A stretch of DNA of 7,463 nt from an uncultured Collinsella sp. (GCA_902494685.1 CABUUE010000072.1:1-7463); one strand, 5' to 3'. Counted from the stretch's first letter, positions 1 through 6,192 are shown. Program-made: numbers and translations. The notes: generated from the sequence alone by a model not told the origin.

Positions 1-33
1 CCGGCTATCTTGAGCTTTCGATGGGAACGTGCG

Positions 34-62
34 TTTTGAGACATAAGAAGCTTTCCTATAAG
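34..62 (+). promoter_or_regulatory. Possible promoter, far upstream
   Basis: TTTTGA (34-39) and TATAAG (57-62) are separated by 17 bases, which fits a sigma-70-type promoter of moderate quality. The expected start of transcription would fall inside or just after the dyad at 62-75, a position where a bound repressor would block transcription. This is a motif match only; nothing else supports it. Confidence 0.25.
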
Positions 63-123
63 ATGTTAATACATCAACATTTAATGCAAGCGCATTATGG
101 ACGTTCGCAGTTGATGCGTCAAC
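62..123. promoter_or_regulatory. Cluster of three operator-like dyads
   Basis: Three perfect-arm inverted repeats follow each other: GATGT-taat-ACATC (62-75), TAATGC-aagc-GCATTA (82-97) and GTTGA-tgcg-TCAAC (110-123). Their centres are about 21 and 27 bases apart, so they lie roughly two to two-and-a-half helical turns from one another. The first also sits in a wider dyad TGTT-N8-AACA (64-79). They could be operators for one or more dimeric regulators. The arm sequences differ from one another, so a single regulator is not proven. Confidence 0.35.
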
Positions 124-165
124 AAGCAAAGAATGGGTAAACAAGGGATCACGTATGGTGCAAAT

Positions 166-195
166 TTCGCACGTACCCAGACGCTTTGATATAGT
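166..195 (+). promoter_or_regulatory. Possible promoter of the hemolysin-III gene
   Basis: TTCGCA (166-171) matches four of six bases of the -35 consensus, and TATAGT (190-195) matches five of six of the -10 consensus, with an 18-base spacer. Transcription would begin near 202, about 30 bases before the ATG at 231, leaving room for the ribosome binding site GGAGG at 215-219. Confidence 0.35.
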
Positions 196-230
196 GTTGA
201 GAACTCTTTACGTTGGAGGATGTAACCGGC

Positions 231-914
231 ATGTCCGATTCGAGCGACAGTTCTAAGCCGCGACCCAAGACCGCGGCCGTTCCGCACTACACGGTGGGCG
301 AGGAGATCATGAACTCCGTCACCCATGGTGTCGGCTGCCTGCTGGGTATCGCGGGCCTGGTGCTCCTGATCGTATTCGCTGCCCTGCGCGGCGGAGGCCC
401 GGCCCACATGGCCGCGGCGATTGTCTATGGTGTCAGCATTATCCTCGAATACCTTGCCTCCACGCTCTACCATGCGATTCAGCCCGCGCGCGCCAAGCGC
501 GTGTTTCGCATCATCGATCACAGCTGCATCTACCTGCTCATTGCGGGCGGCTATACGCCGTTTTGCCTTATCACGCTCGCAAACGACGGCGGCCCTGCGC
601 TGTTCTTTGCCGTATGGGCCATCGCCATTATCGGCATCGCCCTCGAGTGCTTTATGCGCGAGCGTCAACCGCACTGGGTAAGCGGCCTGGTTTACCTGCT
701 GATGGGCTGGCTCGTTGTCTTTAAGCTGCCCGAACTTGTGGCGCTGCTCAACCCCGTGGCACTTGCCCTGCTCGTCGTCGGCGGCGTGTGCTACACCGCG
801 GGCGTGCCGTTCTATATCGCCAAAAACGTGCGCTACCTGCACAGTGTGTTTCACTTGTGGGTGCTCGCCGGCAGTATCTTCCAGTTCATGGCGGTGATCC
901 TCTTCGTAATCTAG
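231..914 (+). CDS. trhA: Hemolysin III / TrhA family membrane protein (PAQR superfamily)
   Basis: A 227-residue integral membrane protein of the hemolysin III family. Bacterial members are annotated as membrane-homeostasis proteins (TrhA), and the haemolytic name is historical. About seven hydrophobic segments can be drawn (near residues 34-52, 58-80, 95-117, 122-141, 148-166, 174-192 and 202-226). The superfamily's metal-site residues are present: S77-x3-H81 in STLYH, D96 in DHS, and H204-x3-H208 in HSVFH near the C-terminus. The N-terminal ExxNSxTHG motif (E25 to G33) is also typical. The ATG at 231 is preferred to an in-frame TTG at 213, because that TTG overlaps the GGAGG ribosome binding site (215-219), which lies 11 bases before the ATG. 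The exact substrate or signalling role is not known from sequence. Confidence 0.9.
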   Translation: MSDSSDSSKPRPKTAAVPHYTVGEEIMNSVTHGVGCLLGIAGLVLLIVFAALRGGGPAHMAAAIVYGVSIILEYLASTLYHAIQPARAKRVFRIIDHSCIYLLIAGGYTPFCLITLANDGGPALFFAVWAIAIIGIALECFMRERQPHWVSGLVYLLMGWLVVFKLPELVALLNPVALALLVVGGVCYTAGVPFYIAKNVRYLHSVFHLWVLAGSIFQFMAVILFVI

Positions 915-925
915 CGATCGCGCCT

Positions 926-949
926 GCGCCCGCGGGACCGTCCGGGCGC
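926..949 (+). terminator. GC-rich hairpin after the hemolysin-III gene
   Basis: GCGCCCG (926-932) and CGGGCGC (943-949) form a perfect 7-base-pair stem with a 10-base loop, 11 bases after the stop codon. No T-run follows, so it is not a classical intrinsic terminator. It may weaken read-through, protect the mRNA 3' end, or do nothing. The loop includes GGGACCGTC, which recurs in the hairpin at 6065-6085. Confidence 0.35.
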
Positions 950-1027
950 CCGCCGGGTGCAACTGCCCTATCCGCCATCAACGTTTTGACCTGACGTCCC
1001 GAATCTTGGAGGTTCGAGAAACTCCCG

Positions 1028-2401
1028 ATGGACATAACCATCTCCCTTATCACCACCCTCGTTTTGACCCTCATCAACGGCTACTTCTCTATGTCCGAGA
1101 TGGCGCTCACCACGGCCAAGCGCGCCGTGCTGGAGCACGAGGCCGAGGAAGGCGACAAACGCGCCGAGCGTGCCATTAAGCTAGCTGCCGACTCCGACCA
1201 GCTGCTCGCCACCATCCAGGTTGCCATTACGCTCGTGGGCTTCGCCTCGTCCGCCGTCGCCTCGACGAGTCTGTCCGACCCGCTCGCCACGTGGCTCATG
1301 AGCTTTGGCATCGCGCCGCTCTCCGCCATCGCGCGCGGCCTGGCGCCGGTCATCATCACCGTCGCAGTCGCCTTCGTGTCCATCGTGATCGGAGAGCTCG
1401 TCCCCAAGCGCATCGGCCTGGCCAATGCCGAGGGCGTGTCCAAGCAGGTCGTGGGCCCGCTTTCCGTGTTCCAAAAGATCGCCCGTCCGCTCGTGTGGCT
1501 GACCGGCGCTTGCTCCGATGGCCTGGCCCGCATCCTGCGCATCAAGAGCGCCGACGACCGCCAGAACGTCTCGGAGGAAGAGATCAAGTACATGGTCTCG
1601 GAGCAGGACGACCTGCTCGACGAGGAAAAGCGCATGATCCACGAGATCTTCGACCTGGGCGACACCGTTGCCCGCGAGGTCATGGTGCCGCGCGTGGACA
1701 CCACCATGTGCGAGGACGACGAGACGGTCGCCGACGTGTTGTCTACCATGCGCCAGACCGGCTTCAGCCGCATCCCCGTCTATCACGAGGACCCCGACAA
1801 CGTCGCGGGCATCGCGCACATCAAGGACCTGATCCAGCCTGCGCTCGACGGCAAGGGCGACCAGCCCATCGCCGGCTTTTTGCGCGACGCCACCTTTGTA
1901 CCCGATACCAAGGACATCCTGCCGCTGCTGTCCGAGATGCAGACCTCGCACGACCAGATCGTGGTGGTCGTGGACGAGTACGGCGGCACGGCCGGCATCA
2001 TCACCATCGAGGACATCGTCGAGGAGATCGTCGGCGAGATCGAGGACGAGTTCGACCCCGACAACAAGTATCTCACGCGCCTTTCGCGCCGCGAGTGGCT
2101 CGTTGATGGGCGTTTTTCGTGCGATGACGCGATTGAGCTTGGTTGGCCGCTCGAGGAAAGCGATGATTATGAGACCATCGCCGGCTGGATTTTGGAGCTT
2201 TGCGACTCGGTGCCCGACATCGGAGAGGTGTTTGAGGTTGCAGGGTACAAGTTCAAGGTGCAGTCGATGCGTGGCCAGCGCATCTCGCTCATTCGCGTGA
2301 TCGCTCCGGCCGAAACCGATAAGAAGGATTCCGAGTCTTCGGTAGACGAGCCGACGACGTCGGGTGCGGGTTCTGCGAATCCGCACGACGGCGACGAGTA
2401 G
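1028..2401 (+). CDS. CNNM/CorC-type divalent metal transporter (hemolysin family)
   Basis: A 457-residue protein with the CNNM (DUF21)-CBS-CBS-CorC/HlyC architecture. Relatives such as MpfA and CorC act in Mg2+ or Co2+ efflux and resistance at the cytoplasmic membrane. Residues 1 to about 190 are the membrane domain, with early SMSEMAL (S21-x-S-E) and the conserved GELVPKR (about 121-127). The CBS pair spans about 217-345. It opens with EVMVPR (217-222), the usual start of the first CBS domain, and includes DEYGGTAG (316-323), typical of the second. Residues about 352-427 form the CorC/HlyC C-terminal domain, and a hydrophilic Asp/Glu/Ser-rich tail of about 30 residues follows. The ATG at 1028 gives a complete first membrane helix. 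Its likely ribosome binding site GGAGG (1008-1012) is rather far away (15 bases), and no better start is in frame. It is probably co-transcribed with the gene 24 bases downstream. Confidence 0.93.
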   Translation: MDITISLITTLVLTLINGYFSMSEMALTTAKRAVLEHEAEEGDKRAERAIKLAADSDQLLATIQVAITLVGFASSAVASTSLSDPLATWLMSFGIAPLSAIARGLAPVIITVAVAFVSIVIGELVPKRIGLANAEGVSKQVVGPLSVFQKIARPLVWLTGACSDGLARILRIKSADDRQNVSEEEIKYMVSEQDDLLDEEKRMIHEIFDLGDTVAREVMVPRVDTTMCEDDETVADVLSTMRQTGFSRIPVYHEDPDNVAGIAHIKDLIQPALDGKGDQPIAGFLRDATFVPDTKDILPLLSEMQTSHDQIVVVVDEYGGTAGIITIEDIVEEIVGEIEDEFDPDNKYLTRLSRREWLVDGRFSCDDAIELGWPLEESDDYETIAGWILELCDSVPDIGEVFEVAGYKFKVQSMRGQRISLIRVIAPAETDKKDSESSVDEPTTSGAGSANPHDGDE

Positions 2402-2425
2402 GACAAGGAAGAGTAGGGGAGAGTT

Positions 2426-3259
2426 ATGGCAGGCCTGTTCAACATCCTTAAGGTCACCGTCAGCGAGGACAAGATCTGCGCGCATGTGCTGGTGAACCCC
2501 GGCATGCCGCTCATGACCTCGGAGGATATCGAGGCCACGGCGCGCGTGTATTACCTGGTGCCGGCGATTGCCAAGCACCTGTGCCTGGGTGATTCCGGTC
2601 GCGAGTTCCAGGACTGCATGGGCCAGACCGAGCTTTGCCATCTGCTTGAGCATGTGACGGTCGAGCTCATGAACGAGACCGGGCTTGCCGGCAGCATCTC
2701 GTGCGGCCGCACGCGCGTAAGCGAGCACGACGAGCGCGTCTTTGAGGTTGAGCTTTCGTGCCCCGACGACGCACTGGCCATTGGTGCGCTGTCGTCGGCC
2801 ACCTTTATGATGGACTGGGCGTACCTGCACGCCGACCAGCCTGCCCCCGACGTGGAAGGCACGGTCGCGGGTCTGCGCAACCTGGTGTTGGGCATGCGCG
2901 CCGAGGCCGAGGGCAAGGATCCTCACGAGGCCGTCGCCGCTGCGAACGGCGAAGATGCTGCCGAGGACGAGGGCGCTGACGATGGCGATGTGCCGGTCGA
3001 CGCCGAGTCCGTTGCCGATACGACCGCCGAGCCTGTTCCCACCGAGCCCCAGGGTGTCCCCAACTTTGACGACGAGCCCCAGGTGGCGATTGATACCGAG
3101 GGCGCGGTTGCCGAGAGCCACGAGGCCTCCGCTGCCGTCTTTGGCGGTGCTGCGACGGTTCCGGCAGGACCTGCGCATGAGGGCGGTCTGCCGCTCGTGG
3201 ACGGCGCCGGCGAGGACCCGGGTGCCACGGTGGCCATGCCGGCTATGCCTCAGGAGTAG
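2426..3259 (+). CDS. Stand-alone protein resembling the cyanophycin synthetase N-domain, with acidic tail
   Basis: A 277-residue soluble protein in two parts. Residues 1 to about 160 resemble, from memory of the family, the N-terminal domain of cyanophycin synthetase (CphA). The order of landmarks matches: a strand-rich start, a helix with PAIAKHLC, then G-Q-T-E-L-C-HLLEHVTVELMNETG (HxxEH at 72-76), then CGRTR (93-97) and a strand, then a long helix. The ATP-grasp and Mur-ligase-like domains of CphA are absent, so it is not a cyanophycin synthetase. HxxEH is also the inverted zincin metal-binding motif, so a metallopeptidase-like site is possible but unproven. Residues about 161-277 are low-complexity, rich in Ala, Asp, Glu, Val and Pro, and probably disordered. 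A strong AGGGGAGAG (2415-2423) precedes the ATG. The gene lies 24 bases after the transporter gene, so an operon is likely. Molecular function is unknown. Confidence 0.72.
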   Translation: MAGLFNILKVTVSEDKICAHVLVNPGMPLMTSEDIEATARVYYLVPAIAKHLCLGDSGREFQDCMGQTELCHLLEHVTVELMNETGLAGSISCGRTRVSEHDERVFEVELSCPDDALAIGALSSATFMMDWAYLHADQPAPDVEGTVAGLRNLVLGMRAEAEGKDPHEAVAAANGEDAAEDEGADDGDVPVDAESVADTTAEPVPTEPQGVPNFDDEPQVAIDTEGAVAESHEASAAVFGGAATVPAGPAHEGGLPLVDGAGEDPGATVAMPAMPQE

Positions 3260-3338
3260 GTCTACGCGTTTATCACCATCACGTACCTGCGCCTTTGCCG
3301 TACGCAGATGAGCGGAGCGGCAAGTGATGCGCTGCGGG

Positions 3339-3344
3339 TATAAT
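3339..3344 (+). promoter_or_regulatory. -10 element of the YtxH/PRC-barrel operon promoter
   Basis: TATAAT is a perfect -10 hexamer, the clearest promoter element in the host part of the window. The -35 region is poor: the best candidate is GCGGCA (3317-3322) with a 16-base spacer. Transcription should start near 3351, which excludes the alternative GTG start at 3324 for the gene downstream. A weak -35 together with a perfect -10 suggests either help from an activator or a different sigma preference. Confidence 0.6.
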
Positions 3345-3360
3345 GGACAGCATTCAAACG

Positions 3361-3380
3361 GTGGGCACCGACGTGCCCGC
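3361..3380 (+). promoter_or_regulatory. 5' UTR stem-loop next to the ribosome binding site
   Basis: GGGCAC (3363-3368) and GTGCCC (3373-3378) close a CGAC tetraloop; a T-G wobble and a G-C pair extend the stem to eight pairs. It starts about 10 bases after the predicted transcription start and ends directly before the AGGAGAGG ribosome binding site (3381-3388). Such 5'-terminal hairpins can stabilise an mRNA or tune ribosome access. The helix is visible; the role is inferred. Confidence 0.5.
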
Positions 3381-3395
3381 AGGAGAGGAATGATC

Positions 3396-3785
3396 ATGGG
3401 TAAGACTTTCAGCTTTGTCTCCGGCGCACTTTTTGGTGCCGCTGCCGGCGCTATTGTCGGCGTTGCTCTGGCCCCGCGCTCGGGCGCCGAGACCCGCGCC
3501 ATGGCTGCCGATATCGCCAACGACGCCTGGGACAATATGCGCGACACCTACGAGCACAGCGCCGAAGAGGCCCGTGCTGCGGTGAATGACTTTGGCCCGA
3601 TGGTCGACGCCAAGACCGATGACCTGCGCGCCAAGGTCGATCTGGCCCGCGAGCGCATGGACCAGCTGCGCGAGCAGCTCAACGATGCCATCTCGGGTGG
3701 CAACGTGACGCCCGCCGCCGACGTCGTGGTCGAGAACGCCGTCGAGGCTGATACCGAGGCTGCGGAGCCCTCGACCGAGGCATAA
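3396..3785 (+). CDS. YtxH domain-containing small membrane-anchored protein
   Basis: A 129-residue protein of the YtxH type, a family often linked to general stress or envelope functions but without a defined biochemical activity. A single Gly/Ala-rich hydrophobic segment (about residues 6-26) is followed by the family signature APRSGAETR (26-34). After that comes a long charged helical region (about 35-110) that could form a coiled coil, and a Val/Glu/Ala-rich tail. The start at ATG 3396 is chosen because GAGG (3385-3388) lies seven bases upstream and because the promoter at 3339 starts transcription downstream of the more distant in-frame start. An ATG at 3390, adding two residues, is the only real alternative. 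The stop TAA overlaps the next ATG (TAATG), which suggests translational coupling. Confidence 0.85.
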   Translation: MGKTFSFVSGALFGAAAGAIVGVALAPRSGAETRAMAADIANDAWDNMRDTYEHSAEEARAAVNDFGPMVDAKTDDLRAKVDLARERMDQLREQLNDAISGGNVTPAADVVVENAVEADTEAAEPSTEA

Positions 3786-4540
3786 TGCGCGCCGGGGATT
3801 TTGTCGGCGCCAAGATCTATCGCAAGCCTACCGAGGACAAGCGCATCAAAAAGGACGGCACGCCGCGCAGCCCTAAAAAGCTCGGAAAGATTCACTTTCC
3901 GGTCTTTACCCCGGGCGGTACGCGCGTGGTCGGCTTTATGGTCCGCCAGTCCGATATCGCGGGCATGATCGAGCGCCCCGACCGATTCGTTGCGCTCGAC
4001 GCCATTGGTGTCTACGAGGGCGCCATTGCGGTCGATGACGTCAAGGACACGTACGATGCCGCCGCTGCCAAGCGCCTCGACATCAACCTGGACGATTGCA
4101 TCATCTGGGTCGGTATGGACGTGCGCACGGAATCAGGCGACGTCGTGGGCTATTGCTCGGACGTTGAGTTCAAGCCACGCTCGGGCATCGTGCAGGCATT
4201 CTATGTGACCGCCGGTGCTGCTTCGAGTGTTTTGGTTGGTGACACGCAGGTGCCGCCGACGATGCTGCGCGGCTATGCGGACGGCGCGATGATTGTTTCG
4301 GACGAGGTCAAGTCGCTCGGGTATTCGGGCGGCGCCGCCGCAAAGGCTGCCGAGGCAAGCGTCGTGGTGGGCGACAAGGTCAAAAAGGGCGCCAAGGTGC
4401 TCGACGACAAGGGATCGGTTGCCGTGGACAAGGGCAGTCGCGCACTGGGCAAGCAGCTCGGCAAGACGCGCGGCATGTTCAAGGCCTTTAAGGACGAATA
4501 CCAAAAGGCGAGCGGAGGCTCGTCAAAAGCTACAAAATAG
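3785..4540 (+). CDS. PRC-barrel domain protein
   Basis: A 251-residue protein with two PRC-barrel-like segments. The first, about residues 33-105, contains LGKIHFPVFTPGGTRVVGFMV. The second, about 106-175, contains VGMDVRTESGDVVGYCSDVEF and the strand-rich QAFYVT. PRC-barrels are small beta-barrels found in photosystem H subunits and the RNA-processing protein RimM, and are usually protein- or ligand-binding modules. The C-terminal 70 residues are Lys/Gly/Ala/Val-rich, with repeated GDKVKKGAKV/DKGSVAVDKGSRA-type segments, probably basic and flexible. It starts on the last base of the preceding stop codon, with GAGG (3777-3780) just upstream, so it is translated with the YtxH protein and may act with it at the membrane. 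That partnership is inference. Confidence 0.78.
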   Translation: MRAGDFVGAKIYRKPTEDKRIKKDGTPRSPKKLGKIHFPVFTPGGTRVVGFMVRQSDIAGMIERPDRFVALDAIGVYEGAIAVDDVKDTYDAAAAKRLDINLDDCIIWVGMDVRTESGDVVGYCSDVEFKPRSGIVQAFYVTAGAASSVLVGDTQVPPTMLRGYADGAMIVSDEVKSLGYSGGAAAKAAEASVVVGDKVKKGAKVLDDKGSVAVDKGSRALGKQLGKTRGMFKAFKDEYQKASGGSSKATK

Positions 4541-4561
4541 CGACGTACCAAATGATGGGAG

Positions 4562-4598
4562 GCAAGCCGGAGACCTGTTGCTCCGGCTTGCTGTGTTT
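4562..4598 (+). terminator. Strong hairpin, probable intrinsic terminator
   Basis: GCAAGCCGGAG (4562-4572) and CTCCGGCTTGC (4581-4591) make a perfect 11-base-pair stem with an 8-base loop, followed by TGTGTTTAT, a weak T-rich tract. It lies 21 bases after the PRC-barrel stop and is the best terminator candidate in the window. It ends only about 14 bases before the next start codon, so it may act as a partial terminator or attenuator for the downstream gene. Confidence 0.7.
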
Positions 4599-4612
4599 AT
4601 GGGGGAGGGCAC

Positions 4613-6019
4613 ATGCGCCAAAACGGATCCAACTTAAACGGGCGTTCGGGTGCGCGTCCGACGGCGCGCCGCGACCTGGGGCAGCTGCCCAGCGGTCAGC
4701 GCAAGCGTCACCGTAAGCCCGGCGCGATGTATCTCAACCATAGCCGCGGCTTTAGCGACCGCAGTGCGCGCATCGGCAACAGCCGTACGCCCCGTCGTTC
4801 GTCTCGCCTGCCCTATGCGCTCATTGCCGTGGGCTGTGCGCTCGTGCTGTTTATCGCTGCCGTCGTGGGCTATGTCAACCGCAGTGTGGACGTGGAGCTC
4901 AACGGCCAGAAGACCGCGGTGCGTGTGGGCTCTACGCTGCAGAATCTCATCGACGACCAGGAGTTGACTGACACCTACGACGCAGGCGACCTGCTGGCCG
5001 TCGATGACAGCGTGCTCAAGCGCCATGGGGGCGAAAAGCTGTCGGTGAAGGTCGACGGCAAGCGCGTGAAGCAGGGCAAATGGGATAGCCGCGAACTTGA
5101 GGGCGGCGAGAAGGTGACGGTTAAGGATGGCCGTAACACCTACGAGAAGCACGAGATTCAGGCTACGGTTATCGAGCCCAAGCTCAAGGTCGAGGGCACG
5201 GGCGCTATCGAGTATGTGCAGACGTGGGGTGTCCGGGGCCGCTCCGAGGTGTGGGTTGGTGAGCAGTCGGGCAAGACGCAGGACCGCGGCGAGGTTGTAC
5301 CCGCCACCGATTGCGTCGTTGCGTGCGCCAGCGTGGCGCCCAAGGGCAACGAAAAGTACGTGGCCCTGACGTTTGACGAGGGTCCGAGCGGCGCCACCAA
5401 GCAGATCTTGCAGGTGCTCAAGGAAAAGGGCGTCACCGCGACGTTCTTCCTTTCGGGCGATGCGGCCGAGGCCTCGCCTGCCACGGCCAAGGCGATTGTC
5501 GATGCCGGGTGCGAGATCGGATCCAACAGCTACAGCGACGATTCGCTCAAGGGTCAGGACCGTGAGGCGGTACGCGAACAGATCACGAAAGGCACCGATG
5601 CGATTAAGTCGGCGACCGGCGTGAAGACGATGCTGCTGCGTGCTCCCTACGCTGCCTTTGACGAGCAAAACTGGATTGATGCGATGGACCTGGTCTCCGC
5701 CGTGGTCTCGTGGAATATTGACTCGGGCGACTGGCTGCTCAACGGTGCCGACGAGCAGGTCTCGACGGTGCTCGATTCGGTGACGCCGGGCAATATCGTG
5801 CTGCTCACCGATAGAGACGAATGCGCCGAGCAGACGCTCGAGGCGCTGCCGCAAATTATCGACGGCCTCATTGCCGACGGCTACAAGATCGTGACGCTCA
5901 GCGACCTGGTCAAGACGGACACGTCGCTGAGCAAAAAGCTCACCTCGCTGACGAAGGTCACCATGCCCAAGGACGCCGTGTTCCCCCAACTTGCCGAGGA
6001 CAACGACACCACAGAGTAG
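4613..6019 (+). CDS. Membrane-anchored NodB-fold protein, probably a degenerate polysaccharide deacetylase
   Basis: A 468-residue type II membrane protein. It has a basic Arg-rich cytoplasmic tail (1-65), one membrane helix (about 66-88), a beta-rich extracytoplasmic region (about 91-230) resembling DUF348/G5-like stalk modules of wall proteins, and a carbohydrate esterase 4 (NodB) domain (about 248-440). Active family members remove N-acetyl groups from peptidoglycan or other sugars using a metal held by Asp-His-His. Here TFDDGP reads TFDEGP (253-258), so the metal Asp is Glu256. The HxxxH motif reads NSYSD (305-309), and the late catalytic LxH reads LLTD with Thr399. RxPY (R343-Y346) and the DxxDW of motif 4 (370-374) remain. 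It is therefore probably inactive as a classical deacetylase and may bind glycans. The ribosome binding site is within GGGGGAGGG (4601-4609). Confidence 0.85.
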   Translation: MRQNGSNLNGRSGARPTARRDLGQLPSGQRKRHRKPGAMYLNHSRGFSDRSARIGNSRTPRRSSRLPYALIAVGCALVLFIAAVVGYVNRSVDVELNGQKTAVRVGSTLQNLIDDQELTDTYDAGDLLAVDDSVLKRHGGEKLSVKVDGKRVKQGKWDSRELEGGEKVTVKDGRNTYEKHEIQATVIEPKLKVEGTGAIEYVQTWGVRGRSEVWVGEQSGKTQDRGEVVPATDCVVACASVAPKGNEKYVALTFDEGPSGATKQILQVLKEKGVTATFFLSGDAAEASPATAKAIVDAGCEIGSNSYSDDSLKGQDREAVREQITKGTDAIKSATGVKTMLLRAPYAAFDEQNWIDAMDLVSAVVSWNIDSGDWLLNGADEQVSTVLDSVTPGNIVLLTDRDECAEQTLEALPQIIDGLIADGYKIVTLSDLVKTDTSLSKKLTSLTKVTMPKDAVFPQLAEDNDTTE

Positions 6020-6038
6020 TCATTGGGTAGTCGTTTAA

Positions 6039-6047
6039 GAACGTCCA
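6039..6047 (+). other. Left target half-site and left crossover core (CA)
   Basis: GAACGTC (6039-6045) is host sequence directly left of the insertion, followed by the proposed core dinucleotide CA (6046-6047). GAACGTCC reappears exactly at 6138-6145 in the element's non-coding left end, as expected for a left target guide. The insertion lies 26 bases after the stop codon of the NodB-fold gene. Confidence 0.75.
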
Positions 6048-6064
6048 TTACAGTCGAAATTGTC

Positions 6065-6085
6065 AGCCCGGGACCGTCTCGGGCT
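6065..6085. promoter_or_regulatory. Near-perfect 21-base palindrome in the IS left end
   Basis: AGCCCG (6065-6070) pairs with CGGGCT (6080-6085), and the inner bases are also symmetric about C6075 with one G-T exception. It could be a hairpin in RNA, insulating the element from host read-through or forming the first structure of the bridge RNA, or a binding site in DNA. It lies between a TTGTCA (6060-6065) and TACGAT (6085-6090), which would form a weak promoter with a 19-base spacer. Confidence 0.5.
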
Positions 6086-6124
6086 ACGATTGAGGCGCGC
6101 CCAGAACGGGCCGCCGACCGGGCG

Positions 6125-6184
6125 CCCGCGCACGGCCGAACGTCCCTGCCCCCGAGAGGGCCTGTTGGGTGCTGCCGGCGCGGG
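6125..6184 (+). other. Target-binding loop of the bridge RNA
   Basis: The closing stem pairs CCCGCGC (6125-6131) with GCGCGGG (6178-6184) and CGGC (6133-6136) with GCCG (6174-6177), leaving A6132 bulged: 11 pairs. Inside, GAACGTCC (6138-6145) equals the left flank 6039-6046, and TTGGGTG (6165-6171) is the reverse complement of CACCCAA (7457-7463). Between them a short apical helix (CCC/GGG around a GAGA tetraloop, or GCCC/GGGC) separates the two guides. Confidence 0.8.
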
Positions 6185-6192
6185 ACGCGCCG

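Larger units (their letters stand above)
1..230. other. Gene-free upstream region with dyads and possible promoters
   Basis: No convincing gene lies here. The stretch is clearly more AT-rich than the rest of the window. It contains three short inverted repeats in a row (62-75, 82-97, 110-123), each with arms of 5-6 bases around a 4-base centre, and two possible sigma-70-type promoters (about 34-62 and 166-195). This suggests a regulated intergenic region for the gene starting at 231, possibly shared with a gene outside the window. The first 39 bases are open in frame 1 up to a TGA at 37-39, so the tail of an upstream gene cannot be excluded, but nothing identifies one. Confidence 0.5.

Noticed and set aside
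82..97. Catabolite-response (cre) site
   Set aside because: The palindrome TAATGC-aagc-GCATTA has some likeness to LacI-family operators but does not match the cre consensus well enough to name it.
3282..3323. Overlapping small hairpins after the cyanophycin-synthetase-like gene (for example TTGCCG 3295-3300 with CGGCAA 3318-3323) as a terminator
   Set aside because: The alternatives compete with each other, the loop of the longest is 17 bases, and no T-run follows. They are not convincing as a terminator.
3324..3395. Longer start for the YtxH gene at GTG 3324
   Set aside because: The TATAAT at 3339-3344 puts the transcript start after 3324, the extra residues do not fit the family, and the ribosome binding site is at 3381-3388.
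1181..3547. Very long open frame on the - strand (788 codons)
   Set aside because: It lies antisense to three genes with clear family motifs and ribosome binding sites. Its translation is Arg/His/Gly/Val-rich with no recognisable domain, as expected for the complement of GC-rich genes.
4634..5989. Long - strand open frame opposite the NodB-fold gene
   Set aside because: It is a mirror of a real gene in GC-rich DNA, with Arg/His/Leu-rich low-information sequence and no plausible start signals.
4613..6019. Annotation as an active peptidoglycan N-acetylglucosamine deacetylase (PgdA-like)
   Set aside because: The fold is right, but the HxxxH pair, the metal Asp and the final catalytic His are replaced, so assigning the activity would overstate the evidence.
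6177..6191. Perfect hairpin GGCGCG-GGA-CGCGCC in the IS left end as a separate element
   Set aside because: Its left arm is needed for the longer 11-pair closing stem of the target-binding loop, which has better support. At most it is an alternative fold.
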